A stretch of DNA of 64,000 nucleotides from the NCBI GenBank assembly GCA_947459295.1, contig CANHCY010000001.1, positions 62,001 through 126,000 on the forward strand, read 5' to 3'. The position numbers were made by a program, and so were the translations under genes. Shown here piece by piece: positions 1-9,598 of this stretch (position 1 is its first letter; every line of letters starts with the position of its first letter). The notes under the pieces were generated by a model. The model ran no database searches and was not told where the DNA came from. It was given only the letters and a program-made list of their open reading frames with translations. The DNA comes from Chitinophagaceae bacterium. Its GTDB lineage: Bacteria; Bacteroidota; Bacteroidia; Chitinophagales; Chitinophagaceae.

Positions 1-1
1 T

Positions 2-1465
2 TTAAAGAACGAAAACCTGCAAGCGGCAGAACAAATTTTGCCAATTGTAACCAATAAATATCAATCTAATTTAGTGTCTGTGTTAGGTCGTTTAAATTAC
101 ACCTACGCCGATAAGTATATTTTATCTGTATCACATAGAAATGATGGATCTAGCAAATTTGGTAAAGACAATAAGTGGGCCGCTTTTTCTTCGGCAGGTC
201 TAGCCTGGAAATTACACAAAGAGTCTTTCATCAATAAAATTGATGCGATTAGTGAATTAACATTAAGAGCAAGTTATGGTCAAACTGGTAATCAGGGTAT
301 TGGCTCTTACGCTTCTTTATCAAAACTAGCTATATACAATTATACATTTAATGGTACGGTGCAAACTGGGTTAGCCGATGACGTATTTGCCGGTCCAGCT
401 AATGCGCAACTTAAATGGGAAACCACAAATGCATATAATGCTGGTTTAGATTTGGGTTTATTTAATGGACGTATCAATGCGCATGTTGATGTTTACTTAA
501 AACGTACCAACGACTTATTGCAATACATTACAACACCTGCATCTACAGGGTTTCAGCGTCAGTTAAGAAATTCAGGTTCAGTTGAAAATAAAGGTTTAGA
601 AATTGCGATGGATGCAACTGTTATCAATAAAAAAGATTTCCAATGGAAAACTAATTTTAATATTTCCTTTAATAGAAATAAAATTATTTCATTGGGTGGA
701 GATGTTAAAGAACAATTTGCAAGTAATATTTCTACACGAGATGCTCCATTTATTCAGCGTGCAGGATTACCAATTGGAACCTTGTATGGTTACGTAGAAG
801 ATGGCTATTTTGATAATGAGGCTGAAGTAAGAAACTCATTGGTATTTAGCGGACAACCTTCAAATATTATCAGACGAATGATTGGTGAAGTTAAGTATAG
901 GAATTTTGACAACGACCCAAGCTCTATTTCTGTTACAGACCGTGTAGTTATTGGAGATGTAAATCCAGATTATACATTTGGTATCACAAATAACTTTAAG
1001 TACAAGAGCTTTGATTTAAGTGTATTTATAAATGGGGTTCAGGGCAACGATATTGTGAATATGAATAGTGTTTGGAATGCTAATATTGGAACTTCTAAAA
1101 ATGTCACTTTAGATATGTTTAATGGGGCATGGAAAGAAGGTGCTGATAATTCTAATGCCATAGCGCCAAAGCCTATTAGACAGTTTTGGAGAACATTGCC
1201 ATTTACTAGAAGATTTATTGAGGATGGTAGTTTTGTTCGTATCAAGAATATCAATCTTGGTTATACACTTCCTGGTAAATTAGTTAAAGGTATTAATGCC
1301 ATTAAAGTTTCTTTGGGTGTAAACAACCTGTACACTTTTACAAAGTATACAGGATTTGATCCAGAAATAAATAGTTATGGCGATAATCCTGCATTGTTTG
1401 GAGTAGACTTAGGAGGTTTCCCTAATTCAAGAACTTACAATATTGTGATTAAATGCAACTTTTAA
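2..1465 (+). CDS. SusC/RagA-family TonB-linked outer membrane protein, C-terminal part
   Basis: The reading frame is open from the first full codon of the window, so this is the last 487 codons of a gene that starts to the left. It shows the outer-strand pattern of a SusC-type barrel: YILSVSHRNDGSSKFG, LRASYGQTGNQGIG, FDLSVFINGVQGNDI, FVRIKNINLGYTLP and the end FPNSRTYNIVIKCNF with a terminal aromatic residue. SusC proteins import oligosaccharides across the outer membrane using TonB energy. The SusD partner follows 20 bp downstream, and the enzymes further on point to beta-mannan or glucomannan oligosaccharides as substrate (inferred from context). The plug and signal peptide are outside the window. 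Confidence 0.95.
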   Translation, partial: LKNENLQAAEQILPIVTNKYQSNLVSVLGRLNYTYADKYILSVSHRNDGSSKFGKDNKWAAFSSAGLAWKLHKESFINKIDAISELTLRASYGQTGNQGIGSYASLSKLAIYNYTFNGTVQTGLADDVFAGPANAQLKWETTNAYNAGLDLGLFNGRINAHVDVYLKRTNDLLQYITTPASTGFQRQLRNSGSVENKGLEIAMDATVINKKDFQWKTNFNISFNRNKIISLGGDVKEQFASNISTRDAPFIQRAGLPIGTLYGYVEDGYFDNEAEVRNSLVFSGQPSNIIRRMIGEVKYRNFDNDPSSISVTDRVVIGDVNPDYTFGITNNFKYKSFDLSVFINGVQGNDIVNMNSVWNANIGTSKNVTLDMFNGAWKEGADNSNAIAPKPIRQFWRTLPFTRRFIEDGSFVRIKNINLGYTLPGKLVKGINAIKVSLGVNNLYTFTKYTGFDPEINSYGDNPALFGVDLGGFPNSRTYNIVIKCNF

Positions 1466-1485
1466 ATTTTTATAAAACTTATTAT

Positions 1486-3108
1486 ATGAAAATTAATAAA
1501 TTAAATAGCTGGAAAATTTTATTGCCAGTTTTGATATTTTCAGCCTTTTCTTGTCAGAAGGTTTTAGAAGAAAAGCCGCTTTCTTTTTTATCTCCCGAAA
1601 ATTTCTATAAGAACGAGGCAGATGCTAAAGCAGCAATCAATGCCGTATACGGTGCACTATATACTTACGATCTGTATTTGCAGCCTATGTGGAATTTAAC
1701 GATGCTAGATGATGATCATGTATCAGGAGCTGATTGGTTTTTAGGTACATCAGGTGCTGGAAACCCACAGGGATATTGGGGTGTTGATGGACCATGGGTA
1801 GGTTGTTATTCTGTAATTGCTAGAGCAAATACCGTTTTAGAAAATGTAAGCACTATTAATACCAATATAGATCCTGCCGTAAAAAATAGAATTTTAGGAG
1901 AAGCTTATTTTTTTAGAGGTTGGGCTTATTTCCAATTGGTACAGTTGTATGGTGGCGTACCTATTCGCTTAAAGTCTTTATCCTTAGATCCAACAGCAAG
2001 TATTGCTAGGTCTTCGGTAGTAGATGTGTACAAGCAAATCATTGCAGATTTTAAAAGTGCTGAAACTAATTTGTTGCCAGCAAAAGATCCAAAAGCTGGT
2101 GAGGTTGGACGGGTTAATCGCTCAGTAGCTAAAGGCTACTTGGCAAAAACCTATATGACTATGGCATCAGGTGCAGCTACAGGAAATGTAAGTGTTAGAG
2201 GTGGTGCAGATAATGGTATGTATACTTATACAAAAACAGTAGTAGCTGGACTTGAAAATATTTCATCAAAAGATTATTACACTTTAGCTAGAGAAAAGGC
2301 GCTTGAAGTTATAGCTAGTAATGAATATTCTTTATATACCAATTGGACTGATTTATGGAATAAAGCTGGAAGAAACAAAACTGAGCATATGTGGCAGTTA
2401 CAAGCATTAGGCGGCTCGCTTTTTGTAAATGAACTGCATAATTATATGTCTGCATTTTCAACTTTTGGTAGAGGTGCTATGTGGTTTACGAACAACCATT
2501 ATAGAGATTACGATACCACCGATGTTCGTGTGTTAAATGGAGTTGTTCACAATTACGAAATGAACAATGCCGCTAAAACAAAGTATTACTATCCTTCATG
2601 GCAGGCTTATAATTATAGGGTTGTAAATGGTGCTACTTGGGCAAATAATGGCACTACAGATGATCGCGCGTATACTATTAAATATAGTGATGTGGCAGAT
2701 CCTACTGTATCTAGAAGTGATGCTCATTTTTCAATGATTCGTTTTTCTGAAATGCATTTAATAGTTGCTGAAGCTGATAATGAAATCAATAATGGTCCAT
2801 CTGCTCAGGCTTATACTGCATTAAATACAATACGTACTAGAGCAAAAGCGCAAACAGCGCCTGCTAATTTAACTAGAGATGAATTTAGAAGTTTTGTGCT
2901 TGCTGAAAGAGCGAGAGAGTTTGTTTTTGAAGGGATTAGAAGGTATGATTTAATGCGCTGGGGTATTTATTTACAAGTAATGAATAAAATAGGTATTGGT
3001 CAAAATAATATTACAAAAGTGAGAAACACACGTAATTTGTTGTTGCCTATTCCTCAAAGTGAACTTAACTCAAATACATTAATACCTGCTAATAACCCTG
3101 GTTGGTAA
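1486..3108 (+). CDS. RagB/SusD-family nutrient-binding outer membrane lipoprotein
   Basis: This 540-residue SusD-like protein lies over the SusC pore and binds glycan at the cell surface. The chosen ATG puts a lipoprotein signal at the N-terminus, with a hydrophobic stretch ending in SAFSC (lipid-bearing Cys23). An in-frame ATG at 1453 lies inside the susC end and would put 11 extra residues before the signal peptide, so it is unlikely. Family marks are the early EEKPLSFLSPENFYKNEADAKAAINAVYGAL-type segment, the tetratricopeptide-like region with GEAYFFRGWAYFQLVQLYGGVP, and the C-terminal FVLAERAREFVFEGIRRYDLMRWG stretch. It forms the transport pair with the SusC gene just upstream. Confidence 0.96.
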   Translation: MKINKLNSWKILLPVLIFSAFSCQKVLEEKPLSFLSPENFYKNEADAKAAINAVYGALYTYDLYLQPMWNLTMLDDDHVSGADWFLGTSGAGNPQGYWGVDGPWVGCYSVIARANTVLENVSTINTNIDPAVKNRILGEAYFFRGWAYFQLVQLYGGVPIRLKSLSLDPTASIARSSVVDVYKQIIADFKSAETNLLPAKDPKAGEVGRVNRSVAKGYLAKTYMTMASGAATGNVSVRGGADNGMYTYTKTVVAGLENISSKDYYTLAREKALEVIASNEYSLYTNWTDLWNKAGRNKTEHMWQLQALGGSLFVNELHNYMSAFSTFGRGAMWFTNNHYRDYDTTDVRVLNGVVHNYEMNNAAKTKYYYPSWQAYNYRVVNGATWANNGTTDDRAYTIKYSDVADPTVSRSDAHFSMIRFSEMHLIVAEADNEINNGPSAQAYTALNTIRTRAKAQTAPANLTRDEFRSFVLAERAREFVFEGIRRYDLMRWGIYLQVMNKIGIGQNNITKVRNTRNLLLPIPQSELNSNTLIPANNPGW

Positions 3109-3129
3109 AATCAAATAAAAATTAATCTT

Positions 3130-4200
3130 ATGTACACAAATACTATTTTAAAATCGCTAAAGCAAAACGCGCTATGCTGTCTTGCTTTTTGTTCGATGCT
3201 AATCTTATTTTCTTGCAAAAAAGACAATTATGTAGATTATTCTACTAAGCCAAGTGCATTGCCGCCAAGTATTAATGCGGTAACAGATTTAAACAATAGG
3301 GCTCTGGCAGTTTCTTCCGTTGTTTATGGCGATTGGATCATCATCAAAGGTCAAAACTTAGCTACAACACTTAAAGTAGAATTTAGCAATGTAGCTGCTG
3401 CAGATTCTTTGTTTAGTGCAGATGATACAACTGTTACTGTTAAAATCCCCTCTAATTTACCAGACCCTGTTAATAACCCAATTAAGGTGACTACTAAATA
3501 TGGCACGGCGGTTTATAATTTTAAAATTTTACAACCAGCTCCAGTTATTACTTCATTTACTCCAGGTGCTGGCGGCGCAGGAACAGAAGTAACACTCACT
3601 GGTGATTATTTTTTAGGTGTAACAAGTGTTAAATTAAATACCACAGATCTAGCCATTGTGTCAAGTTCTAAAACACAAATAAAGGTTACCATACCATCAA
3701 CTATCACGGGTGGTTACTTTTTTGTAACAACACCTTCTGGTACAACAAAAGCTGCTATTTCTTATGGATTAGGATATGTAATTTATGCAGATGCTTTAAC
3801 AACAGGATGGTCTAATACATCTTATAGTACTACTGCTACTGTAACAAATACACTTAATGTGCTTAGAGGTACGAATTCAATTAAAACAAATTATACGGCA
3901 GGGTTTGGAGGATTCAGATTAACTAAAGCGGCGCCTGCAATTAGCACTGCTGGATATTCTGCCATTAAATTTTCTGTGTATGGTAGTACCAATTCTGGAG
4001 GATTTAAAATAAGGGTTATATTAAATGGTAGCTCTACTGTAACCTATACTTTAACCTTGCCAACTACCCTTGGTGTTTGGACACAAGTAGAAGTTCCATT
4101 ATCAAGCATTGGAAATCCAGCAACTATTTCTTCAATTGAATTAAAAGAATTTAGCGGTAAGATTTTTGAAGTATTTTTTGACGATATTGGGCTCTTTTAA
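3130..4200 (+). CDS. IPT/TIG-domain surface glycan-binding lipoprotein (SusE-position)
   Basis: This 356-residue protein has a lipoprotein signal ending in LILFSC (Cys29). Two Ig-like IPT/TIG modules follow: one around residues 48-135 with GDWIIIKGQNLATT, the next around 137-215 with PVITSFTPGAGGAGTEVTLTG, a typical TIG opening. The last 140 residues form a beta-rich domain ending in FFDDIGLF that resembles a carbohydrate-binding jelly roll. It sits directly after the SusCD pair, where surface glycan-binding proteins (SusE/F analogues) are normally encoded. Binding of mannan is inferred from the neighbouring GH26. No catalytic motif was seen. Confidence 0.85.
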   Translation: MYTNTILKSLKQNALCCLAFCSMLILFSCKKDNYVDYSTKPSALPPSINAVTDLNNRALAVSSVVYGDWIIIKGQNLATTLKVEFSNVAAADSLFSADDTTVTVKIPSNLPDPVNNPIKVTTKYGTAVYNFKILQPAPVITSFTPGAGGAGTEVTLTGDYFLGVTSVKLNTTDLAIVSSSKTQIKVTIPSTITGGYFFVTTPSGTTKAAISYGLGYVIYADALTTGWSNTSYSTTATVTNTLNVLRGTNSIKTNYTAGFGGFRLTKAAPAISTAGYSAIKFSVYGSTNSGGFKIRVILNGSSTVTYTLTLPTTLGVWTQVEVPLSSIGNPATISSIELKEFSGKIFEVFFDDIGLF

Positions 4201-4211
4201 ATAAAAGTCCA

Positions 4212-5342
4212 ATGCTATTAATTTACCGGGCTTGTATGTCTTTGTTATCATGTATAACTTTTATAACTGTTATACATGCACAGCAATGTTCAGACATGTC
4301 TGCAACCACATTAACGCAAAAGCTGTATAGTCATCTTTACCAATTAAAAGATGACTATACGATTTTTGGGCACCAAGACGCCATGGCTTATGGCGTTGGG
4401 TGGCGCAGTGTTCCAGGTAAAAGTGATATTAGTGATGTCGTGCATGATTATCCCGGTTTATATGGTTTTGATATTGCCAACATTGAGCTAGGCATGTCAA
4501 AAAATATTGATGGGGTTCCTTTTAAAGACATTAGATCTAATATTCAGGATGCATATGCAAGGGGTGGCGTGAGTACAATAAGTTGGCATGTTGGCAATCC
4601 CTTAACCGGGAAAAACGCATGGGACACGACACATGGATCTGTTGCTTCTGTATTACCTGGTGGACAACAGCACCAAAAGTATAAAAGCTGGTTAGATAAG
4701 GTTGCCGTTTTTTTGCAATCATTAAAAACGCCTGCAGGTGAACCTATCCCAGTTTTATTTAGACCTTTTCATGAATTAACGGGCACTTGGTTTTGGTGGG
4801 GAAAAAACAATTGCACCCCAGAACAGTTTATTGAGCTATGGAATTTTACACAAGATTATTTGATGCAAGTGAAAAATATTCATCATTTAATTTATGTCTA
4901 TAATACCGCCGATTTTGAAGATGAAGCATCGTTTTTACTAAGGTATCCTGGTGATCAAAATGTTGATATGCTAAGTTTTGATAGGTATCAATATGAAGGA
5001 GTAGATGGCCGTGCTATTTTTTTACGTGTAATGAATCAGCAACTTGGGATATTAACTAAATTGGCTTCAGCTAAACAAAAAATTGCTGCCATTGCCGAAA
5101 CAGGTTACGAAGCAATTCCAGACCCCAATTGGTGGACGGGTACATTATATCCGCTATTGAAACAGTATCCCGTTTCACATGTACTAGTATGGCGTAATGC
5201 TGGATTCATGAAGTCGACACAAAAAATGCATTATTACGCGCCTTATCCAGGGCAAATATCTGCACCCGATTTTAAACTGTTTTATACCTATCCAAAAATA
5301 CTATTTGAAAAACAATTAGCTACTAAAAATATCTATCAATAA
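4212..5342 (+). CDS. GH26 endo-beta-1,4-mannanase (mannan-cleaving, exported)
   Basis: This 376-residue glycoside hydrolase family 26 enzyme shows the catalytic pair of the family: acid/base Glu188 in RPFHELTGTWFWWG and nucleophile Glu296 in IAAIAETGYEA. Supporting motifs are GHQDAMAYGVGW near the N-terminus, the GISWHVGNP-type strand, and SFDRYQ. A type I signal peptide ends near VIHAQ; an in-frame ATG at 4236 also gives a good signal, so the start is not certain. GH26 members next to GH130 and a 2-epimerase usually release beta-1,4-mannobiose or short mannans. The enzyme probably acts in the periplasm or at the surface, feeding the symporter that starts 7 bp downstream. Confidence 0.93.
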   Translation: MLLIYRACMSLLSCITFITVIHAQQCSDMSATTLTQKLYSHLYQLKDDYTIFGHQDAMAYGVGWRSVPGKSDISDVVHDYPGLYGFDIANIELGMSKNIDGVPFKDIRSNIQDAYARGGVSTISWHVGNPLTGKNAWDTTHGSVASVLPGGQQHQKYKSWLDKVAVFLQSLKTPAGEPIPVLFRPFHELTGTWFWWGKNNCTPEQFIELWNFTQDYLMQVKNIHHLIYVYNTADFEDEASFLLRYPGDQNVDMLSFDRYQYEGVDGRAIFLRVMNQQLGILTKLASAKQKIAAIAETGYEAIPDPNWWTGTLYPLLKQYPVSHVLVWRNAGFMKSTQKMHYYAPYPGQISAPDFKLFYTYPKILFEKQLATKNIYQ

Positions 5343-5349
5343 TTATTAT

Positions 5350-7179
5350 ATGAAATTACATGTCATAGATATTGCGATCATTTTATTGTATTTAGCCACC
5401 ATGATTTTCATTGGTTTTTACATGCGTAAAAAAGCCAAGGAAAGCAAGGAAAGTTATTTAATGGCAGGTAAAAAACTACCCTGGTATTTATTAGGGTTGA
5501 GTGACGCAAGTGATATGTTTGATATTAGTGGAACCATGTGGATGGTAACACTATGTTTTGTGTATGGCTTAAAAAGTGTTTGGATACCTTGGTTATGGCC
5601 AGTTTTTAACCAGGTATTTATGATGATGTTTTTATCTAAATGGTTGCGAAGGTCTAATGCTAACACCGGTGCAGAGTGGCTTGCAACAAGATTTGGAACA
5701 ACGGGTAAGGGTGTTAAAGGGTCGCATACTGTTGTTGTTGTGTTTGCGCTTATTGGTTGTTTAGGATTTTTGGCATATGGCTTTATTGGGTTAGGAAAAT
5801 TCATTGAAATATTTATTCCTTGGAACTCAGTAGCAGCTTATGTTCCATTTGATGTTCCGGCTGCTTATGTGGCACATTTTTACGGCATTATTTTTACTTT
5901 ATTTGCTATGTTTTATTCCATTTTAGGGGGTATGCACAGTATCGTATTAGGAGATCTAATCAAGTACTTAATAATGACGGTTGCTTGTATTGCTATTGCA
6001 ATTATTGCAATGATGCACTTGCATAGCGGTAATAATGTGCTTGCTATTCCGGATGGATGGTTAACACCTTCTTTTAGTTGGGATTTAAATTTAGACTGGT
6101 CTGCAATTAATTTGGCAGTAAATGATAAAATAAAATCTGATGGTTATAGTTTGTTTGGAATCTTTTTTATGATGATGCTTTTTAAAGGCATTTTTGCAAG
6201 TTTGGCAGGTCCTGCACCTAATTACGATATGCAAAAAATACTATCCACCAAATCACCAAAGGAGGCGAGTAAAATGACGGGCTTTGTTTCCATAATTTTA
6301 TTACCCATTCGCTATTCCATGATTATTGGAATTACGGTACTTGCTTTGTTGTACTACAACCAATTAAATATTGCTTCGGTAGAAGGTCCCGATTTTGAAA
6401 AAATATTACCTGCCACTATTTATGCCTTTTTACCAGTAGGTATTTTAGGCATTACACTAACTGGATTATTAGGCGCTTTTATGGGTACCTTTTCTGGCAC
6501 TTTAAATGCTGCACAAGCTTATATCATAAACGATATTTACTTGAAGTATATGAATCCGAATGCTAGCAACAAAAAAATTGCTACAACAAATTATATCGTA
6601 GGTGTTTTGGTGGTCGCACTCGGCGTCCTATTGGGCTTTTTTGCAAAAGACGTGAATAGTATTTTACAATGGATTGTAGGGGGCTTGTATGGCGGATATA
6701 TTGCGGCTAATCTATTTAAATGGTATTGGTGGCGCTTTAATGCTAATGGCTTTGTAATGGGTATGGCTACAGGTATTGTTTCGGCACTTGTATTTTTAAA
6801 ATTATACGATGGTCTCTTTTTAAATGTATGGCCAATTATATTTTTACTTTCTATTATTGGTTGTATTGTAGGAACATACACAGCGCCTCCTACGTCAAAT
6901 GAAACCCTGATTCAATTTTACAAAACCGTAAAGCCTTGGGGCTTTTGGAAACCCATTCATGCACTGGTGGTTGAGGCGGATCCAAGTTTTGAACCCAATA
7001 AAAGATTTACCCTCGATATGTTTAATGTGGTGATAGGTATGATTGCCCAAACCTGTTTAACATTATTACCAATTTATGTAGTGTTATGGCTTAAAACGCC
7101 ACTATTTATTACGGTGGCTGTTCTTGCCGTTACGGTGGTTATTTTAAAAAGAACTTGGTGGAATAAATTAGAAGATTAG
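5350..7179 (+). CDS. Sodium:solute symporter (SSS family), probable manno-oligosaccharide importer
   Basis: This 609-residue membrane protein has roughly 14 hydrophobic segments and SSS-family features. The N-terminus is VIDIAIILLYLATMIFIGFYMRKKAKESKESYLMAGKKLPW, which gives the family pattern of TM1 followed by SYxxAGRxLPW. A conserved YSILGGMHSIVLGDLIKY region corresponds to the sodium-site helix of the family. It lies between GH26 and the cytoplasmic GH130 and epimerase, so it most likely carries mannobiose or mannosyl-glucose across the inner membrane. The same gene order of mannanase, symporter, phosphorylase and epimerase is known from the Bacteroides fragilis mannan pathway. The substrate is inferred. 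Confidence 0.93.
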   Translation: MKLHVIDIAIILLYLATMIFIGFYMRKKAKESKESYLMAGKKLPWYLLGLSDASDMFDISGTMWMVTLCFVYGLKSVWIPWLWPVFNQVFMMMFLSKWLRRSNANTGAEWLATRFGTTGKGVKGSHTVVVVFALIGCLGFLAYGFIGLGKFIEIFIPWNSVAAYVPFDVPAAYVAHFYGIIFTLFAMFYSILGGMHSIVLGDLIKYLIMTVACIAIAIIAMMHLHSGNNVLAIPDGWLTPSFSWDLNLDWSAINLAVNDKIKSDGYSLFGIFFMMMLFKGIFASLAGPAPNYDMQKILSTKSPKEASKMTGFVSIILLPIRYSMIIGITVLALLYYNQLNIASVEGPDFEKILPATIYAFLPVGILGITLTGLLGAFMGTFSGTLNAAQAYIINDIYLKYMNPNASNKKIATTNYIVGVLVVALGVLLGFFAKDVNSILQWIVGGLYGGYIAANLFKWYWWRFNANGFVMGMATGIVSALVFLKLYDGLFLNVWPIIFLLSIIGCIVGTYTAPPTSNETLIQFYKTVKPWGFWKPIHALVVEADPSFEPNKRFTLDMFNVVIGMIAQTCLTLLPIYVVLWLKTPLFITVAVLAVTVVILKRTWWNKLED

Positions 7180-7192
7180 AAATTAATATAGC

Positions 7193-8356
7193 ATGAGCAA
7201 GCAATTTAATGAAAGGTTACAGCAAATTCGAAGCGGTCATGCCTCGTTACTTACAAGAAAAAACGAGGAAGCGTTTTATAATGGTTTATATACAAGGTAT
7301 AAGCATCCGGTTTTAACAGCCGAGCATGTTCCTGTAGAGTGGCGTTACGATTGTAACCCTGACACCAATCCATTTTTGATGGAGCGCTTTGGAATTAATG
7401 CGGTGTTTAATGCTGGCGCAATGTTTTGGAACGGTAAATATATTTTAGCAGCCCGTGTAGAAGGAGTAGACCGAAAATCATTTTTTGCAATTGCAGAAAG
7501 TCCTAATGGTATTGATTCATTTACTTTTTGGGATACGCCAATTCAAATGCCTCAAACAAATGAGCCTGATACCAACGTGTATGATATGCGTTTAGTTGCG
7601 CATGAAGATGGTTGGATTTATGGTTTATTTTGTACGGAGCGCAAGCAAAAAGGTGTGCCCGATTCGGATCAATCTTCTGCAGTTGCCCAATGTGGTATTG
7701 CTAGAACAAAAGATTTAAAATCATGGGAACGTTTACCGGATTTACAAACAAAATCTAATCAGCAGCGTAATGTGGTATTACATCCAACATTTGTGAATGG
7801 TATGTACGCGTTTTATACAAGACCTCAGGATGGTTTTATTGAAGCTGGAAGTGGAGGTGGCATTGCCATTGGTTATACAAAAGACATGCAGCAAGCCGTT
7901 ATTGATGAGGAAACGCTTATTGATAAACGCATTTACCATACCATCAACGAGTCAAAAAACGGCTTGGGTCCTGCGCCCATTTATACGCCGCATGGGTGGC
8001 TTCATTTAGCTCATGGCGTGCGTAATACAGCAGCGGGTCTTAGATATGTGTTGTATTTATTTATGACTGATTTGCAAAAAATAGATAGCATTATTTACAA
8101 GCCTGCTGGATATTTTATGGCACCCGATGGTGAAGAGCGTGTTGGCGATGTATCCAATGTATTGTTTTCAAATGGTTGGGTAGAACGTGAAGATGGTTCT
8201 GTGGCTATTTATTATGCATCTTCCGATACACGTATGCATGTTGCTACTACTAGCATTGATAGGTTGGTTGATTATGTAATGCATACGCCTGCCGACGGTT
8301 ATACATCTGCAAATGCAGTGGAGAGAGTGATGCAAATAATTAAGGGCAATTCATAA
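7193..8356 (+). CDS. GH130 4-O-beta-D-mannosyl-D-glucose phosphorylase
   Basis: This 387-residue cytoplasmic enzyme has no signal peptide and belongs to the GH130_1 type. It phosphorolyses beta-1,4-mannosyl-glucose to mannose 1-phosphate and glucose. The predicted proton donor Asp131 lies in [14 protein letters not shown], at the same number as the known donor Asp of the B. fragilis enzyme. Other family signs are [19 protein letters not shown], the [17 protein letters not shown] strand, and [19 protein letters not shown] for phosphate and sugar binding. It starts 13 bp after the symporter and is followed 12 bp later by the epimerase that would make its substrate from mannobiose. Confidence 0.95.
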   Translation: MSKQFNERLQQIRSGHASLLTRKNEEAFYNGLYTRYKHPVLTAEHVPVEWRYDCNPDTNPFLMERFGINAVFNAGAMFWNGKYILAARVEGVDRKSFFAIAESPNGIDSFTFWDTPIQMPQTNEPDTNVYDMRLVAHEDGWIYGLFCTERKQKGVPDSDQSSAVAQCGIARTKDLKSWERLPDLQTKSNQQRNVVLHPTFVNGMYAFYTRPQDGFIEAGSGGGIAIGYTKDMQQAVIDEETLIDKRIYHTINESKNGLGPAPIYTPHGWLHLAHGVRNTAAGLRYVLYLFMTDLQKIDSIIYKPAGYFMAPDGEERVGDVSNVLFSNGWVEREDGSVAIYYASSDTRMHVATTSIDRLVDYVMHTPADGYTSANAVERVMQIIKGNS

Positions 8357-8368
8357 AATTAATTTTGC

Positions 8369-9592
8369 ATGGCAGTTGATCCTGAAATTAAAAGGTTACT
8401 TGAAGGATATTCTAATGAGGTAGAAGCAGAACTAGTTTCTATACTTGATTGGTGGACGCAGCATATTCATAATCCAGCCAATAGTTTTTATTATGGCGAA
8501 ATAAATAGAAAAAATGAACCGGATGCTCAGGCGCCAATAGGTTTGGTGTTGCAGAGCAGATTGTTATGGACTTTTTCCGCGGCTTTTAAGCATACCCAAA
8601 ACCATCAATATTTAAAGGCGGCCAACCAGTCATATGATGCGCTTGTAAAAAAATTTTACGACAACAAAAATGGGGGCATGTATTGGTCTGTGCATCCAAA
8701 TGGCCAAGTAGCATCTGATAAAAAGCAAGCCTATGGCATTGCTTTTGCTATCTATAGTTTGTCTGCGTATTATGAAGTTACTTTAGATGCAGATGCTCTA
8801 AACAAAGCCACAGATTTATATACCTCTTTAGAAAAGCATTTTTTTGATTCTGAATTTGGTGGTTATATCGAATGCTTAGGCAACAATTGGTCTGATATAG
8901 ATGACGTGCGGTTGAGTGATAAGGATCAAAACGCTATTAAGTCTATGAATACCCACCTTCATATTATTGAAGCATATGCTACATTGTATAAAGTGCTTCC
9001 TAATGCGGCTATAAAACAGTCGATACAAAAACTGCTTTATTATTTTGAAGAGTTTATCATAGACGCAGGTACATTTCAGCAAAATTTATTTTTCGAAAAA
9101 AACTGGACGCCTACTTCTAGTGTGGTTTCTTTTGGGCATGACATAGAAGCGTCTTGGTTGTTACAAGAAGCGGCAGCTATAATTGACGACGATATGTATT
9201 TGCAAAAATTTACTAAACTTGTTACTGATATGGCTGGGGTTGTGGCTAATCATGTATCTAGTGAAGGCGCTGTCTACAATGAGTTTCACCCTAGTAATGA
9301 TACTTTAGACTTTGGAAAAGATTGGTGGCCACAAGCGGAGGCGATGGTTGGCTTTATAAATGCTTATCAGAACACGGGCAATATTCAATTTTTACATCAT
9401 TCTTTAAAGAGTTGGCAAGTTGTTAACGATTATTTTAAAGATCCAATTTATGGAGAGTGGCATTGGGGTTATGATTCAAGTGGTAATTTGATGGTAAGAG
9501 AAAAGGCTGGATTTTGGAAATGTCCTTATCATAACAGCAGGGCTTGTATAGAAGTGGCTAATCGTATCAGGTATTTGTTGAAACAACAATAA
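8369..9592 (+). CDS. Cellobiose/mannobiose 2-epimerase (AGE family)
   Basis: This 407-residue protein is an (alpha/alpha)6-barrel enzyme of the N-acylglucosamine 2-epimerase family and has no signal peptide. It has the length and motifs of cellobiose 2-epimerase: LQSRLLWTFSAAF, GGMYWSVHPNG, the SFGHDIEASWLL helix with catalytic His, FGKDWWPQAEAMVGF, and the C-terminal GFWKCPYHNSRACIEV. In mannan pathways the enzyme converts the reducing mannose of beta-1,4-mannobiose to glucose, giving the mannosyl-glucose used by the GH130 encoded directly upstream. That pairing supports a mannobiose substrate over cellobiose; the sequence alone cannot separate the two. Confidence 0.94.
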   Translation: MAVDPEIKRLLEGYSNEVEAELVSILDWWTQHIHNPANSFYYGEINRKNEPDAQAPIGLVLQSRLLWTFSAAFKHTQNHQYLKAANQSYDALVKKFYDNKNGGMYWSVHPNGQVASDKKQAYGIAFAIYSLSAYYEVTLDADALNKATDLYTSLEKHFFDSEFGGYIECLGNNWSDIDDVRLSDKDQNAIKSMNTHLHIIEAYATLYKVLPNAAIKQSIQKLLYYFEEFIIDAGTFQQNLFFEKNWTPTSSVVSFGHDIEASWLLQEAAAIIDDDMYLQKFTKLVTDMAGVVANHVSSEGAVYNEFHPSNDTLDFGKDWWPQAEAMVGFINAYQNTGNIQFLHHSLKSWQVVNDYFKDPIYGEWHWGYDSSGNLMVREKAGFWKCPYHNSRACIEVANRIRYLLKQQ

Positions 9593-9598
9593 CAGTGT

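Noticed and set aside
5454-5804. 116-codon antisense frame within the symporter gene
   Set aside because: Fully inside a well-supported gene; no start context or recognisable domain.
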